DNA of 64,000 nt from Ciona intestinalis (GCF_000224145.3 NC_020167.2:2788412-2852411), one strand, 5' to 3'. Shown: positions 11,591-21,427, numbered from the stretch's first letter. Made by a program: numbers and translations. Notes: generated from the sequence alone by a model not told the origin.

Positions 11591-11993
11591 GGGTCACACG
11601 CATATTACGTTTGCATATAAAACTGTGTGTTCACTTGCCTTCAAGTTGTTCGTCTTCATCTTGGTTTTCCTCTGTTCCTTCCTCTGGTTTTTCACCCCAA
11701 CGTCTTCCTTCTCCTGCCGAACCAACGACGTCTGCGCCCAGTAAGCCAACGTCGCCGTGAACTCCAACGTCGCCGTGTAATCCAGCGTCTGCGTCTTCTG
11801 TAAGTTACGTAAATTTCGACAAATATTATTTTTTTAATAAATATGCTCTTTATATTTTTCTTATAAAACGCACGTATATACTTACCCCGCATCGCCCAAC
11901 TCGATTACGAGAAGAAATACAAGCAGTAGCAGAAGCAATATTTTCTTATCCATCATTTAACTAAATAATCGCTAAGTGCGAAATCACTCTATG

Positions 11994-12001
11994 TATATAT
12001 A
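11994..12001 (-). promoter_or_regulatory. TATA-like box of the locus-1 peptide gene
   Basis: TATATATA lies about 38 bp upstream of the minus-strand ATG at 11956. The spacing is similar to the TATA boxes of the two paralogous loci. Confidence 0.4.
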
Positions 12002-12822
12002 GAAGTCTGGATGACGATTGTTCTGAAATCATCATAGTATTTATATTTGCTGACATTGTATAGAAACTGTGGTTTTTGCTCGGTTTTCTTAAATTTTTCT
12101 AGACACAATGGGGATGTCGTATTAAAAATCTATGGGCTATCAATTAAGAATAGTCATCCAGGAAATAAATTTTATGCACAATAGTGCTGTCATCTTCGTT
12201 TTATAATGTGTGAATAAATGCGTCAATCAACAAAGTCATATATGAGCTGCAGCGTCAAAACACACAAAAGCATTATTTGATATTTTGGCAGTCGCAAATA
12301 TATTATAATATAGAACTCTATACCCATGACAGTAGGCATATATGATCTTAATGTGCTCTTTTTTCCGTTGAAGACGACTATTGTAATGGCGGTTGCAAAT
12401 CGGCAGGGTAAAATACGAATATAATATAACTTCATAATTGATTATTAGCCTCCGGTATCCCCTAACAGCCCCAACCCCTAACAACACCTATAAAGTACCT
12501 GATGGAATACAAAGTGTTTTATTGGGTATCGGAAACATAATAAACTAAAACGTCCGTATACCAAAATAATTCTGAGTATGGTCGTTTTAGAAAACTAGTA
12601 CAATATGCCTGACTGCTACGATTATAAACTTTGCAACAAATTTATAAACTGTTATAAAACTCTTGGTTTGGTAACAACAATTTTGGCTTTACTAATAACT
12701 AACATGGCAAGAATACGTTGTCGTCGCGAGCAGTTGAACAGAAAACTAAAACGATTGGCGTTTCCCCGTTATTGTTCTGTGTATAGATTCAAATCCCACA
12801 TTGAGTTATACAGCTGGACATA

Positions 12823-13000
12823 TCGTTTTGACAGCAACTTTTTGAAAATCAAAATTGCATTGCGTTATTTAATACCAGGAATCGCATGACGTGTTATAGG
12901 ATATATTCGGTTTGAATGGTTTTCGCAACCCCACATTGTTTGCATATTAACAAACGACATATTACTTCTTTTTTGAAACCTAATACAGTCAGAATCGCTT
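12823..13000 (+). repeat. Diverged fragment of the peptide-gene 5' flank (relic copy)
   Basis: About 175 bp aligns with 14305-14488 and its duplicate. Shared blocks include TTTTGACAGCA, TTGCATTGCGTTATT / TTGTATTGCGTTATT, CACATTGTTTGCATATT / CGCATTGTTTGCATATT and CGACATATTACTTCTTT. The exons that follow this block in the intact loci are absent here. Confidence 0.65.
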
Positions 13001-13588
13001 TGTATAAACTGCAGGCGTCAGTTTGGTATGAATTGCCTTGTGTCTTATAATAAATCTGATCCTCCATTGCTGTCAAAAAAGACATTGATTTAAATTTTGT
13101 ATTCTGTTTAACTTGTTAGCGTTCTCAAAACTAAAGCAATTCGTTGGTTATTGATTTAAATATAAAATTACCTCTTCCAGTCGGCCTACACAATGCCTTT
13201 AGTCTAACGTCTCCTGTAAACGAACACACAACCGCTTAATTCACACTTCTAAATATCTGGCTATATTCATTTTACACTGCGTTATGTAAAACATTACGTG
13301 GTAAATTGTTCGGTCGTATGTCGTAATTAGTGCGCCATGATAGCTCGGTCGCACATTTGTATTGGTGTGTCCATGAGCATACTTTGAGCCAGGTAATTTT
13401 GTTGCTGCTGTTCCTTTAGATTATATATATGTTATAACATGTTTTCCATTTTTGGTAACTATATCCCCTGACGATAGTGATTTTTAGGACAACATGATAA
13501 TTTTGAACTTTAGTATAGTATATTGGTGTTTGGGTAAACAGTTTAACGACGGTTGTAACTTGTTTAAAGTATGCGCCTATACCGTATT

Positions 13589-13779
13589 TAGTAGAGTGGG
13601 GAAATATGGGACACTTCTTCATTCTATTCTTCTTCCCCTTTGGCAGTAAACAAAAAAAAATTCAAAGAATTATAAAACCATATCTTCACGACTCCCGCAG
13701 ACCGTTAGTTCTTTAAAACACCATCAGGATATTTATATGCTGCGTGCCACCGTTGTCCCGTTTCCCCCCACTCTACTAT
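13589..13779. mobile_element. MITE copy
   Basis: The left end TAGTAGAGTGGGGAAATATG and right end TTCCCCCCACTCTACTATG are complementary. Confidence 0.8.
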
Positions 13780-14643
13780 GCAACGAAGCTCCTGATACCT
13801 TCTAAGCTGTTTTGTACCGTATTGAAAATATAATGGCTGACAATAAGAAAAGCCATTCATGAAATCAATTTACAATAGTGGTAAAGTCTGTGTATATTAA
13901 AATTATGTAAATAAATGCACTATATCATTTATCAAACCCACGATGCGCCTGCTGTTTCGAAATCTTCGACATTATTGTCAGCATCAAATATTAGAAGCAT
14001 TTCATGACATGCGTTTGCGCGAATAAATCATTTTATTGGTTTTTTTGTTTGTTAGTTTCCGTATTGAAAAAGGGGTTTGCAATTTAAAAACACCACATTT
14101 TATTTATACGTTTAAAGTTATTAAAAATGCCAAGCATTGGTTAATTACCACGTTTTTCGAAAAACAAGAATTATAAATAGTTACTAGTAACGAAGTACAG
14201 CGATTTATGATTGCAGTGTCATAATACTAGTATATAACACTAATGCGATACCCGGTTATATTCCCCAGTGACTATTTGCGCCTTTAAGTTTTATAAAATC
14301 GATGGTTTCGTTTTTTGACAGCAGTTCTTTTGAAAACAAAATTGTATTGCGTTATTCAATACCAAGGGATCGCATGACGCGAATATTGAAGAATATACTC
14401 GGTTTAAATGGTTCTTCGCAACTCCGCATTGTTTGCATATTGACGAGGCGACATATTACTTCTTTCTTAAACCGAGACACTTTGTCTAAAGTGGAAACGT
14501 CAATCTCGTGTCTACATTTTCTAGATTGTTCAATAAATCCGTTTGTCTGCATCTCTAACTGACAATATATATTGTTCTTTGATTGGCGTTCCCTTAGCCG
14601 TTTTAGATATTCAAAAGTCTTGCTGTTTCCGCAGCAAAGTGTT

Positions 14644-14649
14644 TATAAA
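14644..14649 (+). promoter_or_regulatory. TATA box of peptide locus 2
   Basis: TATAAA (in GTTTATAAATCC) lies 54 bp upstream of the ATG at 14698. It is conserved in the duplicate at 17308. Confidence 0.5.
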
Positions 14650-14697
14650 TCCCTGTCCCAAGACACTGTGGCATAATCGTATCTTCGAATATTCAAA

Positions 14698-15299
14698 ATG
14701 GATCGAAAATTGTTGCTTCTTCTTTTCCTTGCATGCTTGATCCTGGTTGAAGTCGAGGGCGCTCGGTAAGACGTTTAAAAACTATATGCTGTATTTTTGC
14801 TGGTTCACCTGAAGTTTTGTAATACCTAATTTTCCTTTTACAGACGTCGCCGTTGGGGCATTCACCGCCGACGTTGTCACTTATACCGACGACGATATTA
14901 TTATTGGGGGACACATTGCTACCGTCGCAGATGGGGTTACTATCGTCGCCGCCGTGCTGGTGACATCTCAGAACAACCCGAAATGGAAGAAGATGTGCCC
15001 GAAGACCATGAGCCAGAACAAGGTATATATATGTGCATAATGTATACACTGACGCAAATGCAAACATTGCTAAAGTATGAATACGCCTCTTCAACGAGGA
15101 GACTACGAATTAGCATAGGAATGCATAAAATACCTGTTGGCCATTCTGGCGTGTTAGACGATGAAGCTTTATTTTTAGACTCTGATGGAAATTTTGTATT
15201 TTAACGCATGCTTTAATTCAGAAATGAAACCAGAAAACGATTTCGAAGANNNNNNNNNNNNNNNNNNNNNNNNNNNNNNNNNNNNNNNNNNNNNNNNNN
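14698..15299 (+). CDS. Cationic antimicrobial-peptide-like precursor, locus 2 (last exon cut by assembly gap)
   Basis: Exons are 14698-14765, 14844-15022 and 15222 into the N gap at 15250. Exon 1 is a 22-residue signal peptide (MDRKLLLLLFLACLILVEVE...). Exon 2 encodes a 40-residue block with 17 Arg, 7 Tyr, 3 Trp and 2 Cys arranged as RRRR-W, HRRR-C, YRRR-YYYW, YRRR-W and YYRRRR, then an acidic propiece (DISEQPEMEEDVPEDHEPEQ). Exon 3 continues the acidic part. Signal peptide, cationic core and anionic tail is the known arrangement of tunicate haemocyte antimicrobial precursors (styelin, clavanin, Ci-MAM types), but the core is not one I recognise. Two cysteines could form one disulphide. The coding part visible here is the same as locus 3. 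A 133-residue open frame on the opposite strand is a shadow. Confidence 0.75.
15250..15299. other. Assembly gap (50 N)
   Basis: Fifty N. In the duplicate copy the matching interval is about 35 bp and holds the end of the coding sequence, so the gap size is probably a placeholder. Confidence 0.95.
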
Positions 15300-15645
15300 G
15301 CAAGATGCTTATAAACAATACGATGTCCCGTTTAATTGGTAAGCTACATATTGTGCACTTAATCTTACGCTCCCTTTTACCATTTCTTTCTTTCAACAGA
15401 TGGGTTTTCGTTTTTCACCAGTTATAAAATAAAAGTGAATCTTTAAATTTCATTCTGTGATCGTTGTATTTTGCCAAATCCTTATAGCATCGAGTTAGCA
15501 AAAACAGTGTGTTGGAATTGATTAGAAAATAGTGTGGGCTCTTTTAGCGGATTAAGTTGTGCGCACATCGTAATTAAGACATTTGCGCACATTACGCATC
15601 TTATAGCTATAGCGTATATACGCAACAGGATATATATATATATAT

Positions 15646-15837
15646 AGTACTGTGGGGGAGAATGGGACAATTTTAGCTAATAACATTCAAATATTCTGAT
15701 CGTGTTTTAATAATTAACAACGGTTCATGAGAGTCGAGGGATACGGTTTTATAATATTTTGAAAGTCATTTGTTTACTACCAAAGGGGACAAGAAAATAG
15801 AATTAAAAGGTGTCCCATCTTCCCCCACCCTACTATA
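15646..15837. mobile_element. MITE copy in duplication unit A
   Basis: The left end is AGTACTGTGGGGGAGAATGG and the right end ATCTTCCCCCACCCTACTA. It is also present at the same place in unit B (18284), so it inserted before the duplication. Confidence 0.85.
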
Positions 15838-15849
15838 CTGCGAATCTGC

Positions 15850-16011
15850 GATTATGAATAATTTTCTCCAATTAGGTAGTAAACAAATAACATTCAAGGA
15901 GCAATAAAACCGTTTCCACACGGCCGTGGTTAATCGTTTAAAACACGATCAGGCATATTTGGATATTATGTGATAAAGGTGTCGCGTCTTCCCCCAGTGT
16001 ACTTTATTTAC
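15850..16011. mobile_element. Second, truncated MITE in inverted orientation (unit A)
   Basis: It follows the first MITE directly. It has the AATTAGGTAGTAAACAAATA and AAAACACGATCAGGCATATT segments and ends at TCTTCCCCCAGTGTACT; its left terminus is not recognisable. Confidence 0.65.
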
Positions 16012-16723
16012 AGAAAATAATTTGAAATAGTTCAACTGTTTTCTTGCCAAGCTAAATTCAAACCCATGTAATGTCACATCGCGGCTATAATTCACTATGA
16101 AACATCCCTTTATCTAAATATTTTCATTAAGGAGCGGTAGTATAGGAATCTTTTAATGTCTGAACCAGCCGGTACAAATTTAAACCGACATACAAATGCG
16201 TTCGCCTTTGGGTTAAAACGTTCAGCAGTTTTATCACCTCCGGCGATACAGAAGTGCGTGGACAATAATTAGATGAAACACAAAGCTCATATTTGTGCTT
16301 TTATAACACTTGGCTCAAAGTTTGCATAAAAATTAAATCTAGATTGTTCAGGTTTGAGATACATATATGTACAAGGTTTATGAAACATTTGGTTTTATAA
16401 AAAGTGGGTTTGCAATTTAAAAACACCATATTTTATTTATACATTTAAAATTATTAAAAATGCCTGGCATTGGTTAATTACCACGTTTTACGAAAAACAA
16501 GAATTATAAATAGTTACAAGTAACGAAGTACAGCGATTTATGATTGCAGTGTCATAATACTAGTATAACACTAATGCGATACCCGGGTATATTCCCCAGT
16601 GACTATTTGCGCCTTTAAGTTTATAAAACCGATGGTTTCGTTTTTTGACAGCAGTTCTTTTGAAAACAAAATTGTATTGCGTTATTCAATACCAAGGGAT
16701 CGCATGACGCGAATATTGGAGAA

Positions 16724-17052
16724 TGAATGAATGTGTAAGTTACTTTATTCTCGCGTGGCCGGAAAACGACAGTCGTTATCACACGGGTTTAACACCTCGT
16801 GCCAGCTTACGAGTTACCATGTATATGTTACTTGGTGGGTGATTATTATTATTTTATTATTATTATTTTTTTTTTTATGTATGGATGATAATTTAGACAA
16901 CTCATTAGTGACCACTGGGTTGGGCAATTGCCGTTAAGTGTCTTGCCCAAGGACACGTACGCCCACAATGGTAGCAGCGTCGAGCCTTGAACCCATTACC
17001 TCTGGGTTACAGGCAGGTGCGCTAACCACTATATACCATGGCGCCGGACAAA
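16724..17052 (-). mobile_element. Full-length SINE inserted in the 5' flank of peptide locus 3
   Basis: The tail (AATGAATGAATGTGTAAGTT) is on the left and the tRNA-derived head on the right. Read on the minus strand, the head has an A-box-like TAGTGGTTAGCGCACC and a B-box-like GGGTTCAAGGCTC, then CTACCATTGTGGGCGTACG. The insertion splits sequence that is continuous in unit A (between ATTGAAGAAT and ATACTCGGTTT), about 310 bp upstream of the ATG. Confidence 0.85.
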
Positions 17053-17307
17053 AAGAATATACACGGTTTGAATGGTTCTTCGCAACTCCGCATTGTTTGC
17101 ATGTTGACGAGGCGACATATTACTTCTTTCTTAAACCGAGACACTTTGTCTAAAGTGGAAACGTCAATCCCGTGTCTACATTTTCTAGATTGTTCAATAA
17201 ATCCGTTTGTCTGCATCTCTAACTGACAATATATATTGTTCTTTGATTGGCGTTCCCTTAGCCGTTTTAGATATTCAAAAGTCTTGCTGTTTCCGCAGCA
17301 AAGTGTT

Positions 17308-17313
17308 TATAAA
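17308..17313 (+). promoter_or_regulatory. TATA box of peptide locus 3
   Basis: TATAAA lies 54 bp upstream of the ATG at 17362, in the same position as at locus 2. Confidence 0.5.
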
Positions 17314-17361
17314 TCCCTGTCCCAAGACACTGTGGCATAATCGTATCTTCGAATATTCAAA

Positions 17362-17944
17362 ATGGATCGAAAATTGTTGCTTCTTCTTTTCCTTGCATGC
17401 TTGATCCTGGTTGAAGTCGAGGGCGCTCGGTAAGACGTTTAAAAACTATATGCTGTATTTTTGCTGGTTCACCTGAAGTTTTGTAATACCTAATTTTCCT
17501 TTTACAGACGTCGCCGTTGGGGCATTCACCGCCGACGTTGTCACTTATACCGACGACGATATTATTATTGGGGGACACATTGCTACCGTCGCAGATGGGG
17601 TTACTATCGTCGCCGCCGTGCTGGTGACATCTCAGAACAACCCGAAATGGAAGAAGATGTGCCCGAAGACCATGAGCCAGAACAAGGTATATATATGTGC
17701 ATAATGTATACACTGACGCAAATGCAAACATTGCTAAAGTATGAATACGCCTCTTCAACGAGGAGACTACGAATTAGCATAGGAATGCATAAAATACCTG
17801 TTGGCCATTCTGGCGTGTTAGACGATGAAGCTTTATTTTTAGACTCTGATGGAAATTTTGTATTTTAACGCATGCTTTAATTCAGAAATGAAACCAGAAA
17901 ACGATTTCGAAGAGACCGCAGAACAATTTGACAACCACGAATAA
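17362..17944 (+). CDS. Cationic antimicrobial-peptide-like precursor, locus 3 (complete, 101 aa)
   Basis: Exons 17362-17429, 17508-17686 and 17886-17944 join (phases 2 and 1) into 101 codons plus TAA at 17942. Residues 1-22 form a signal peptide, 23-62 the Arg/Tyr/Trp-rich core with cysteines in the HRRRC and THCY contexts, and 63-101 an acidic tail ending AEQFDNHE. The net charge of the core is about +17 and the tail is strongly negative, which would neutralise the core until it is cleaved. The product would be secreted or stored in haemocyte granules if it behaves like known tunicate precursors. A further intron seems to lie in the 3' UTR (17988-18048). The unit is a near-perfect duplicate of locus 2. 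Function is inferred from architecture; a DNA- or RNA-binding secreted peptide is another possibility. Confidence 0.8.
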
Positions 17945-17987
17945 AGGAGCAAGATGCTTATAAACAATACGATGTCCCGTTTAATTG

Positions 17988-18048
17988 GTAAGCTACATAT
18001 TGTGCACTTAATCTTACGCTCCCTTTAACCATTTCTTTCTTTCAACAG
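17988..18048 (+). other. Probable 61 bp intron in the 3' UTR of peptide locus 3
   Basis: The donor AATTG|GTAAGC and acceptor TTTCTTTCTTTCAACAG, with a good pyrimidine tract, lie 43 bp past the stop. The same signals exist in unit A. Confidence 0.55.
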
Positions 18049-18076
18049 ATGGGTTTTCGTTTTTCACCAGTTATAA

Positions 18077-18082
18077 AATAAA
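18077..18082 (+). terminator. Polyadenylation signal of peptide locus 3
   Basis: AATAAA (in TTATAAAATAAAAGTG) lies about 30 bp past the putative 3' UTR intron. It is preserved in unit A. Confidence 0.55.
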
Positions 18083-18283
18083 AGTGAATCTTTAAATTTC
18101 ATTCTGTGATCGTTGTATTTTGCCAAATCCTTATAGCATCGAGTTAGCAAAAACAGTGTGTTGGAATTGATTAGAAAATAGTGCGGGCTCTTTTAGCGGG
18201 TTAAGTTGTGCGCACATCGTAATTAAGACATCACATTACGCATCTTATAGCTATAGCGTATACGCAACAGGATATATATATAT

Positions 18284-18476
18284 AGTACTGTGGGGGAAGA
18301 TGGGACAATTTTAGCTAATAATATTCAAATATTCTGATCGTGTTTTAAACAATTAACAACAGTTCATGAGAGTCGAGGGATACGGTTTTATAATATTTTG
18401 AAAGTCATTTGTTTGCTACCAAAGGGGACAAGAAAATAGAATTAAAAGGTGTCCCATCTTCCCCCACCCTACTATA
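18284..18476. mobile_element. MITE copy in duplication unit B
   Basis: It is the counterpart of the copy at 15646, with the ends AGTACTGTGGGGGAAGATGG and CTTCCCCCACCCTACTATA. Confidence 0.85.
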
Positions 18477-18488
18477 CTGCGAATCTGC

Positions 18489-18650
18489 GATTATGAACAA
18501 TTTTCTCCAATTAGGTAGTAAACAAATAACATTTAAGGAGCAATAAAACCGTATTCACACGACCGTGGTTGATCGTTTAAAACACGATCAGGCATATTTG
18601 GATATTATGTGATAAAGGTGTCGCGTCTTCCCCCAGTGTACTTTATTTAC
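18489..18650. mobile_element. Second, truncated MITE (unit B)
   Basis: It is the counterpart of the copy at 15850. Confidence 0.65.
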
Positions 18651-19193
18651 AGAAAATAATTTGAAATAGTTCAACTGTTTTCTTGCCAAGCTAAATTCAA
18701 ACCCATGTAATGTCACATCGCAGCTATAATCCACTATGAAACATTCCTTTATCTAAACATTTTCATAAAGGAGCGGTAGTATAGGAACATCTTTTAATGT
18801 CTGAACCAGCCGGTACAAATTTAAACCGACTTACAAATGCGTTCGCCTTTGGGTTAAAACGTTCAGCAGTTTTATCACCTCCGGCGATACAGAAGTGCGT
18901 GGACAATAATTAGATGAAACACAAAGCTCATATTTGTGCTTTTATAACACTTGGCCCATAGTTTGTATCAAAAGTAAATCTAGATTGTTCAGGTTTCAGA
19001 TACATATATGTACAAGGTTTATGCAGTTAAAGTGTATATAGGTTTTAACGTTCTAACTAGGTTTTAATACGAATGAATGAGGTAAAGTTGCCTTGCAGCA
19101 TCCGAGTATACAGTTATTTTACCATAATTTATTTATCTGTCAGGAGAGTATGAAGTCGTTAAACTTCTGTGATTGAAATTAGTTTGTTAAATC
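18651..19193. other. End of duplication unit B and promoter region of PC-esterase gene 1
   Basis: Duplicated sequence runs to about 19023. A TATATA at 19035-19040 could serve the gene at 19194, but the spacing (about 154 bp to the ATG) is long. Confidence 0.35.
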
Positions 19194-20992
19194 ATGCAGC
19201 AACTAAGTGTAGGATGGGGAATCCTCATTTCGTTTATTGCCGGTGTCATGGTATTTAGCTGGTATCTGCAAACTGGCTTTCATATATGTGTGCCTGTGGG
19301 GAAAATAGTTTTTTCTTCAAAATCACTCGACGCGCATTTGGAATGCAGTAACGTGCTTGAGAACTTGACAAGTGGGAGGTGGGTGGTTTCACTTCAAAGC
19401 ACAGAAGAGAAAGTACAGGAATATGAACGCCATCTGTTGCAGTATTGGCGGAAGAGAGGAATTCAAACAGAAAGATCGAGAAAAGATGGAAAATGTGGCA
19501 TCAAAAAGTTAGTTGAACAGCTTTGAGATATACGGATACTGGTTTGTGCAGAAAAACCTTATGTTGGAATATCTTGAAAAATTCTTTGAAACACAGATAT
19601 TGATTTATGTTAAAATCCCGTCTCATAATTCCATAACATCTCATAATGCTTTGAATAAAAAAGAACGCCACTTATTTTTACTCACGTACTATATAGCGCC
19701 GCAACGATACTCCTAACATGGTTGCCCTATTTACCCATGTTTATACCCATGTATGCGCGCCAAAATACCGCATACGTAACTTTGTGGATAATCGGTTTAT
19801 ATGTTTTGCTTTACCAATACAAAATAAATCATATCTGAATATGACAGGATTAACTTATATTACCGCTTTGTAGTTTACAGCTAAAGCCTGTCAACAGCAC
19901 GTGGCCGGACGTTGGAGCTTGGTGTGATCTCTATGGTAGCAAACCATGTTGTAGTGAACGAGAAGATGGTGTCTGTAGCGCCCCTAGCGACAGAACATGC
20001 AAGTGTCGAAAGTAAGAGATTTAGTTGTTCATTTTGTACACAAATGGTTGATTTTTTTAATGAAAATAAGTTTCTTTGTGGCCCTTTTTGCCAGATTGTT
20101 TTAGATTGAACTTGTGAAACTGCTATGTAACTACGATATAACCGGTCTCTAATGTTTAATGCTTTAAAGTTGCATCGACACAAGACAGTTTCATTTTGCC
20201 GAGTTATCCAATTGGAAGACGAAAGACCCACGTTGTAGATGGACCAATCACAGTGCAGAAGAAGCCTGCACTGTCGTTGAGAGGTCGCTATACGATGACG
20301 TGTATTTCGTCGGTGACTCATTTATGCGTAACATGTTCACCACCTTTATTTTGCTGGTGTCTAATGACCCTTACAGTGGAGCTTGGAGCAAGAACTCGAC
20401 GACCACGAGCCGCAAGCTCTGCCATGGACAAGGCATGTACTTCTGGAAAGAGTGCAGACAGATGCTAGAAACAATGTCGCGAAAGTTACACCCGAATCAA
20501 CTGTGCGGAGGTCGTTACCCTAATTTTAATGTCACCATGAAGCCCTTCTACAACCAGAAATTCTCGAGGCGATTTTACGATCTCGTAAACGGCTTGTTAG
20601 GCCGAAAGGGTAGCCTTGTAATTGTCGGGGTCGGCTATCACATGCAATGCGATGCAAAAATAACCATACACGATTACATTAACCCGGCTGTGCAACTGAT
20701 TCAGCGAAGCAATCAACCTAATGACGACAAATGGCCGAAATTAATTTTCGCACTGCCGATGCTAACTGGGCTACTCAAGCCCCCGGCATACTTAAGGCTG
20801 CAGAATGATGAAAAAATACATAGATTTGCAAAACAGATGAAGAATTACTGCTCTCGGTATAATATTCCTGTATTAGATTTTCGACAGTTATCTAAGTTTG
20901 TTCACAGTTTTGACGGAACTCACTATGGTGTTGCCGTAAATCTAATGAAAAATCAAGTTCTGTTGAATTACATTAATTCAGTTTCTGGGTGA
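19194..20992 (+). CDS. SGNH/PC-esterase-like (Pmr5/Cas1p-type) membrane-anchored protein, gene 1
   Basis: Best model: exons 19194-19507, 19874-20011 and 20170-20992, 424 residues. Residues about 8-27 are a signal anchor (GILISFIAGVMVFSW), so type II Golgi or ER membrane topology or secretion is likely. Exon 2 is Cys-rich (GAWCDLYGSKPCC...CKC). Exon 3 has the nucleophile motif VYFVGDSFMRN (GDS at 200-202) and near the C-terminus FDGTHYG (Asp399, His402), the GDS and D-x-x-H signatures of the PC-esterase/TBL/CASD1 superfamily of acyl-transferring or esterase enzymes. The usual substrate is a glycan O-acyl group; I cannot name it here. The exon 2 acceptor is TTTGTAG at 19873, since using the CAG at 19880 would create a stop or need a weak donor. 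A paralogue follows at 21.4 kb. AATAAA lies at 21142. Confidence 0.85.
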
Positions 20993-21427
20993 AGTTATTC
21001 CTACGTTGTATATATTTTTACCTCAAAGGCGGCAGTATTTCTTGCTGTAATTGTACGCCACTTGTTTTACGTTGGGCTGTTTGACTGTGCCTAAGGTACA
21101 TTGTAAATTGCCGTTAACTATGCAACACACTTCAGACAGGCAATAAAACTAGTAGCAAGCGAGTTTATGTAAATGCACTTTATCCTAGACAGTCACGTAT
21201 GCGTTGATGAGAAGTGTCTTCCATTTAGAAGGTTATGAAAACGAAAACGTCGCGTAATTCTTATGTTGGCTGAGCGTTTTTACGTTAGAGTACGTCCTCT
21301 TTAATTGACGTTGAAATGAATGACTGAAGTTCGATTTTTTCATGTCGGTTTGGTTTATAAGTTTACGGCAACTGCAGGAAGTTAATTCACTCTATTTGGT
21401 AGCCTGTACAAACCGGTTGCTTGCAGA
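20993..21427. other. Spacer between the two PC-esterase genes
   Basis: It contains the 3' UTR and AATAAA (21142-21147) of gene 1 and the promoter of gene 2. No other feature is seen. Confidence 0.5.
21142..21147 (+). terminator. Polyadenylation signal of PC-esterase gene 1
   Basis: AATAAA lies about 150 bp past the TGA at 20990. Confidence 0.5.

Larger units (their letters stand above)
11187..11956 (-). pseudogene. Cationic antimicrobial-peptide-like precursor, locus 1, frameshifted between cationic block and acidic tail
   Basis: Exon 1 (11886-11956, tandem ATGs) encodes a 23-residue signal peptide (MMDKKILLLLLLVFLLVIEL...). Exon 2 (11639-11797) encodes a block of repeated RRRW units separated by two or three residues (17 Arg, 4 Trp in 35 residues), then runs into TGA at 11692-11694. 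One base out of phase, the same exon continues as an acidic tail (GEKPEEGTEENQDEDEQLE) and ends at a GC donor (AAG|GCAAGT). Exon 3 (11187-11374) adds five copies of a ten-residue repeat of the type NDENQELETQ. The phase of exon 3 fits the acidic frame, so a single extra base near 11700-11710 explains the break. The layout matches the two intact loci at 14.7 and 17.4 kb. Either the gene makes a truncated 58-residue cationic precursor, or the indel is an assembly error. The antimicrobial role is inferred from architecture only. Confidence 0.6.
11957..14643. other. Spacer between peptide loci 1 and 2
   Basis: No intact gene is visible. It holds a promoter-only fragment of the peptide-gene family (12823-13000), a MITE (13589-13779) and, from about 14069, the start of the 2.3 kb tandem duplication unit. 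Confidence 0.45.
14069..16382 (+). repeat. Tandem duplication unit A (about 2.3 kb) carrying peptide locus 2
   Basis: It starts at GGGGTTTGCAATTTAAAAAC and ends at TACATATATGTACAAGG. The same order of sequence recurs from about 16404 to 19023. Over the gene (about 14500-15249) I see essentially no difference between copies; outside it a few substitutions and small indels appear. Confidence 0.85.
16404..19023 (+). repeat. Tandem duplication unit B carrying peptide locus 3, with an extra SINE
   Basis: It repeats unit A in the same order and orientation. It is longer because of a SINE at 16724-17052 that unit A lacks. Confidence 0.85.

Noticed and set aside
12605-12889. 94-codon plus-strand open frame
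   Set aside because: Its second part lies in the relic promoter block, non-coding at the intact loci. There is no signal peptide or core-like segment.
14693-15094. 133-codon minus-strand open frame, repeated identically at 17357-17758
   Set aside because: It is a shadow of the Arg-rich coding exons on the plus strand and crosses their introns without splice logic.
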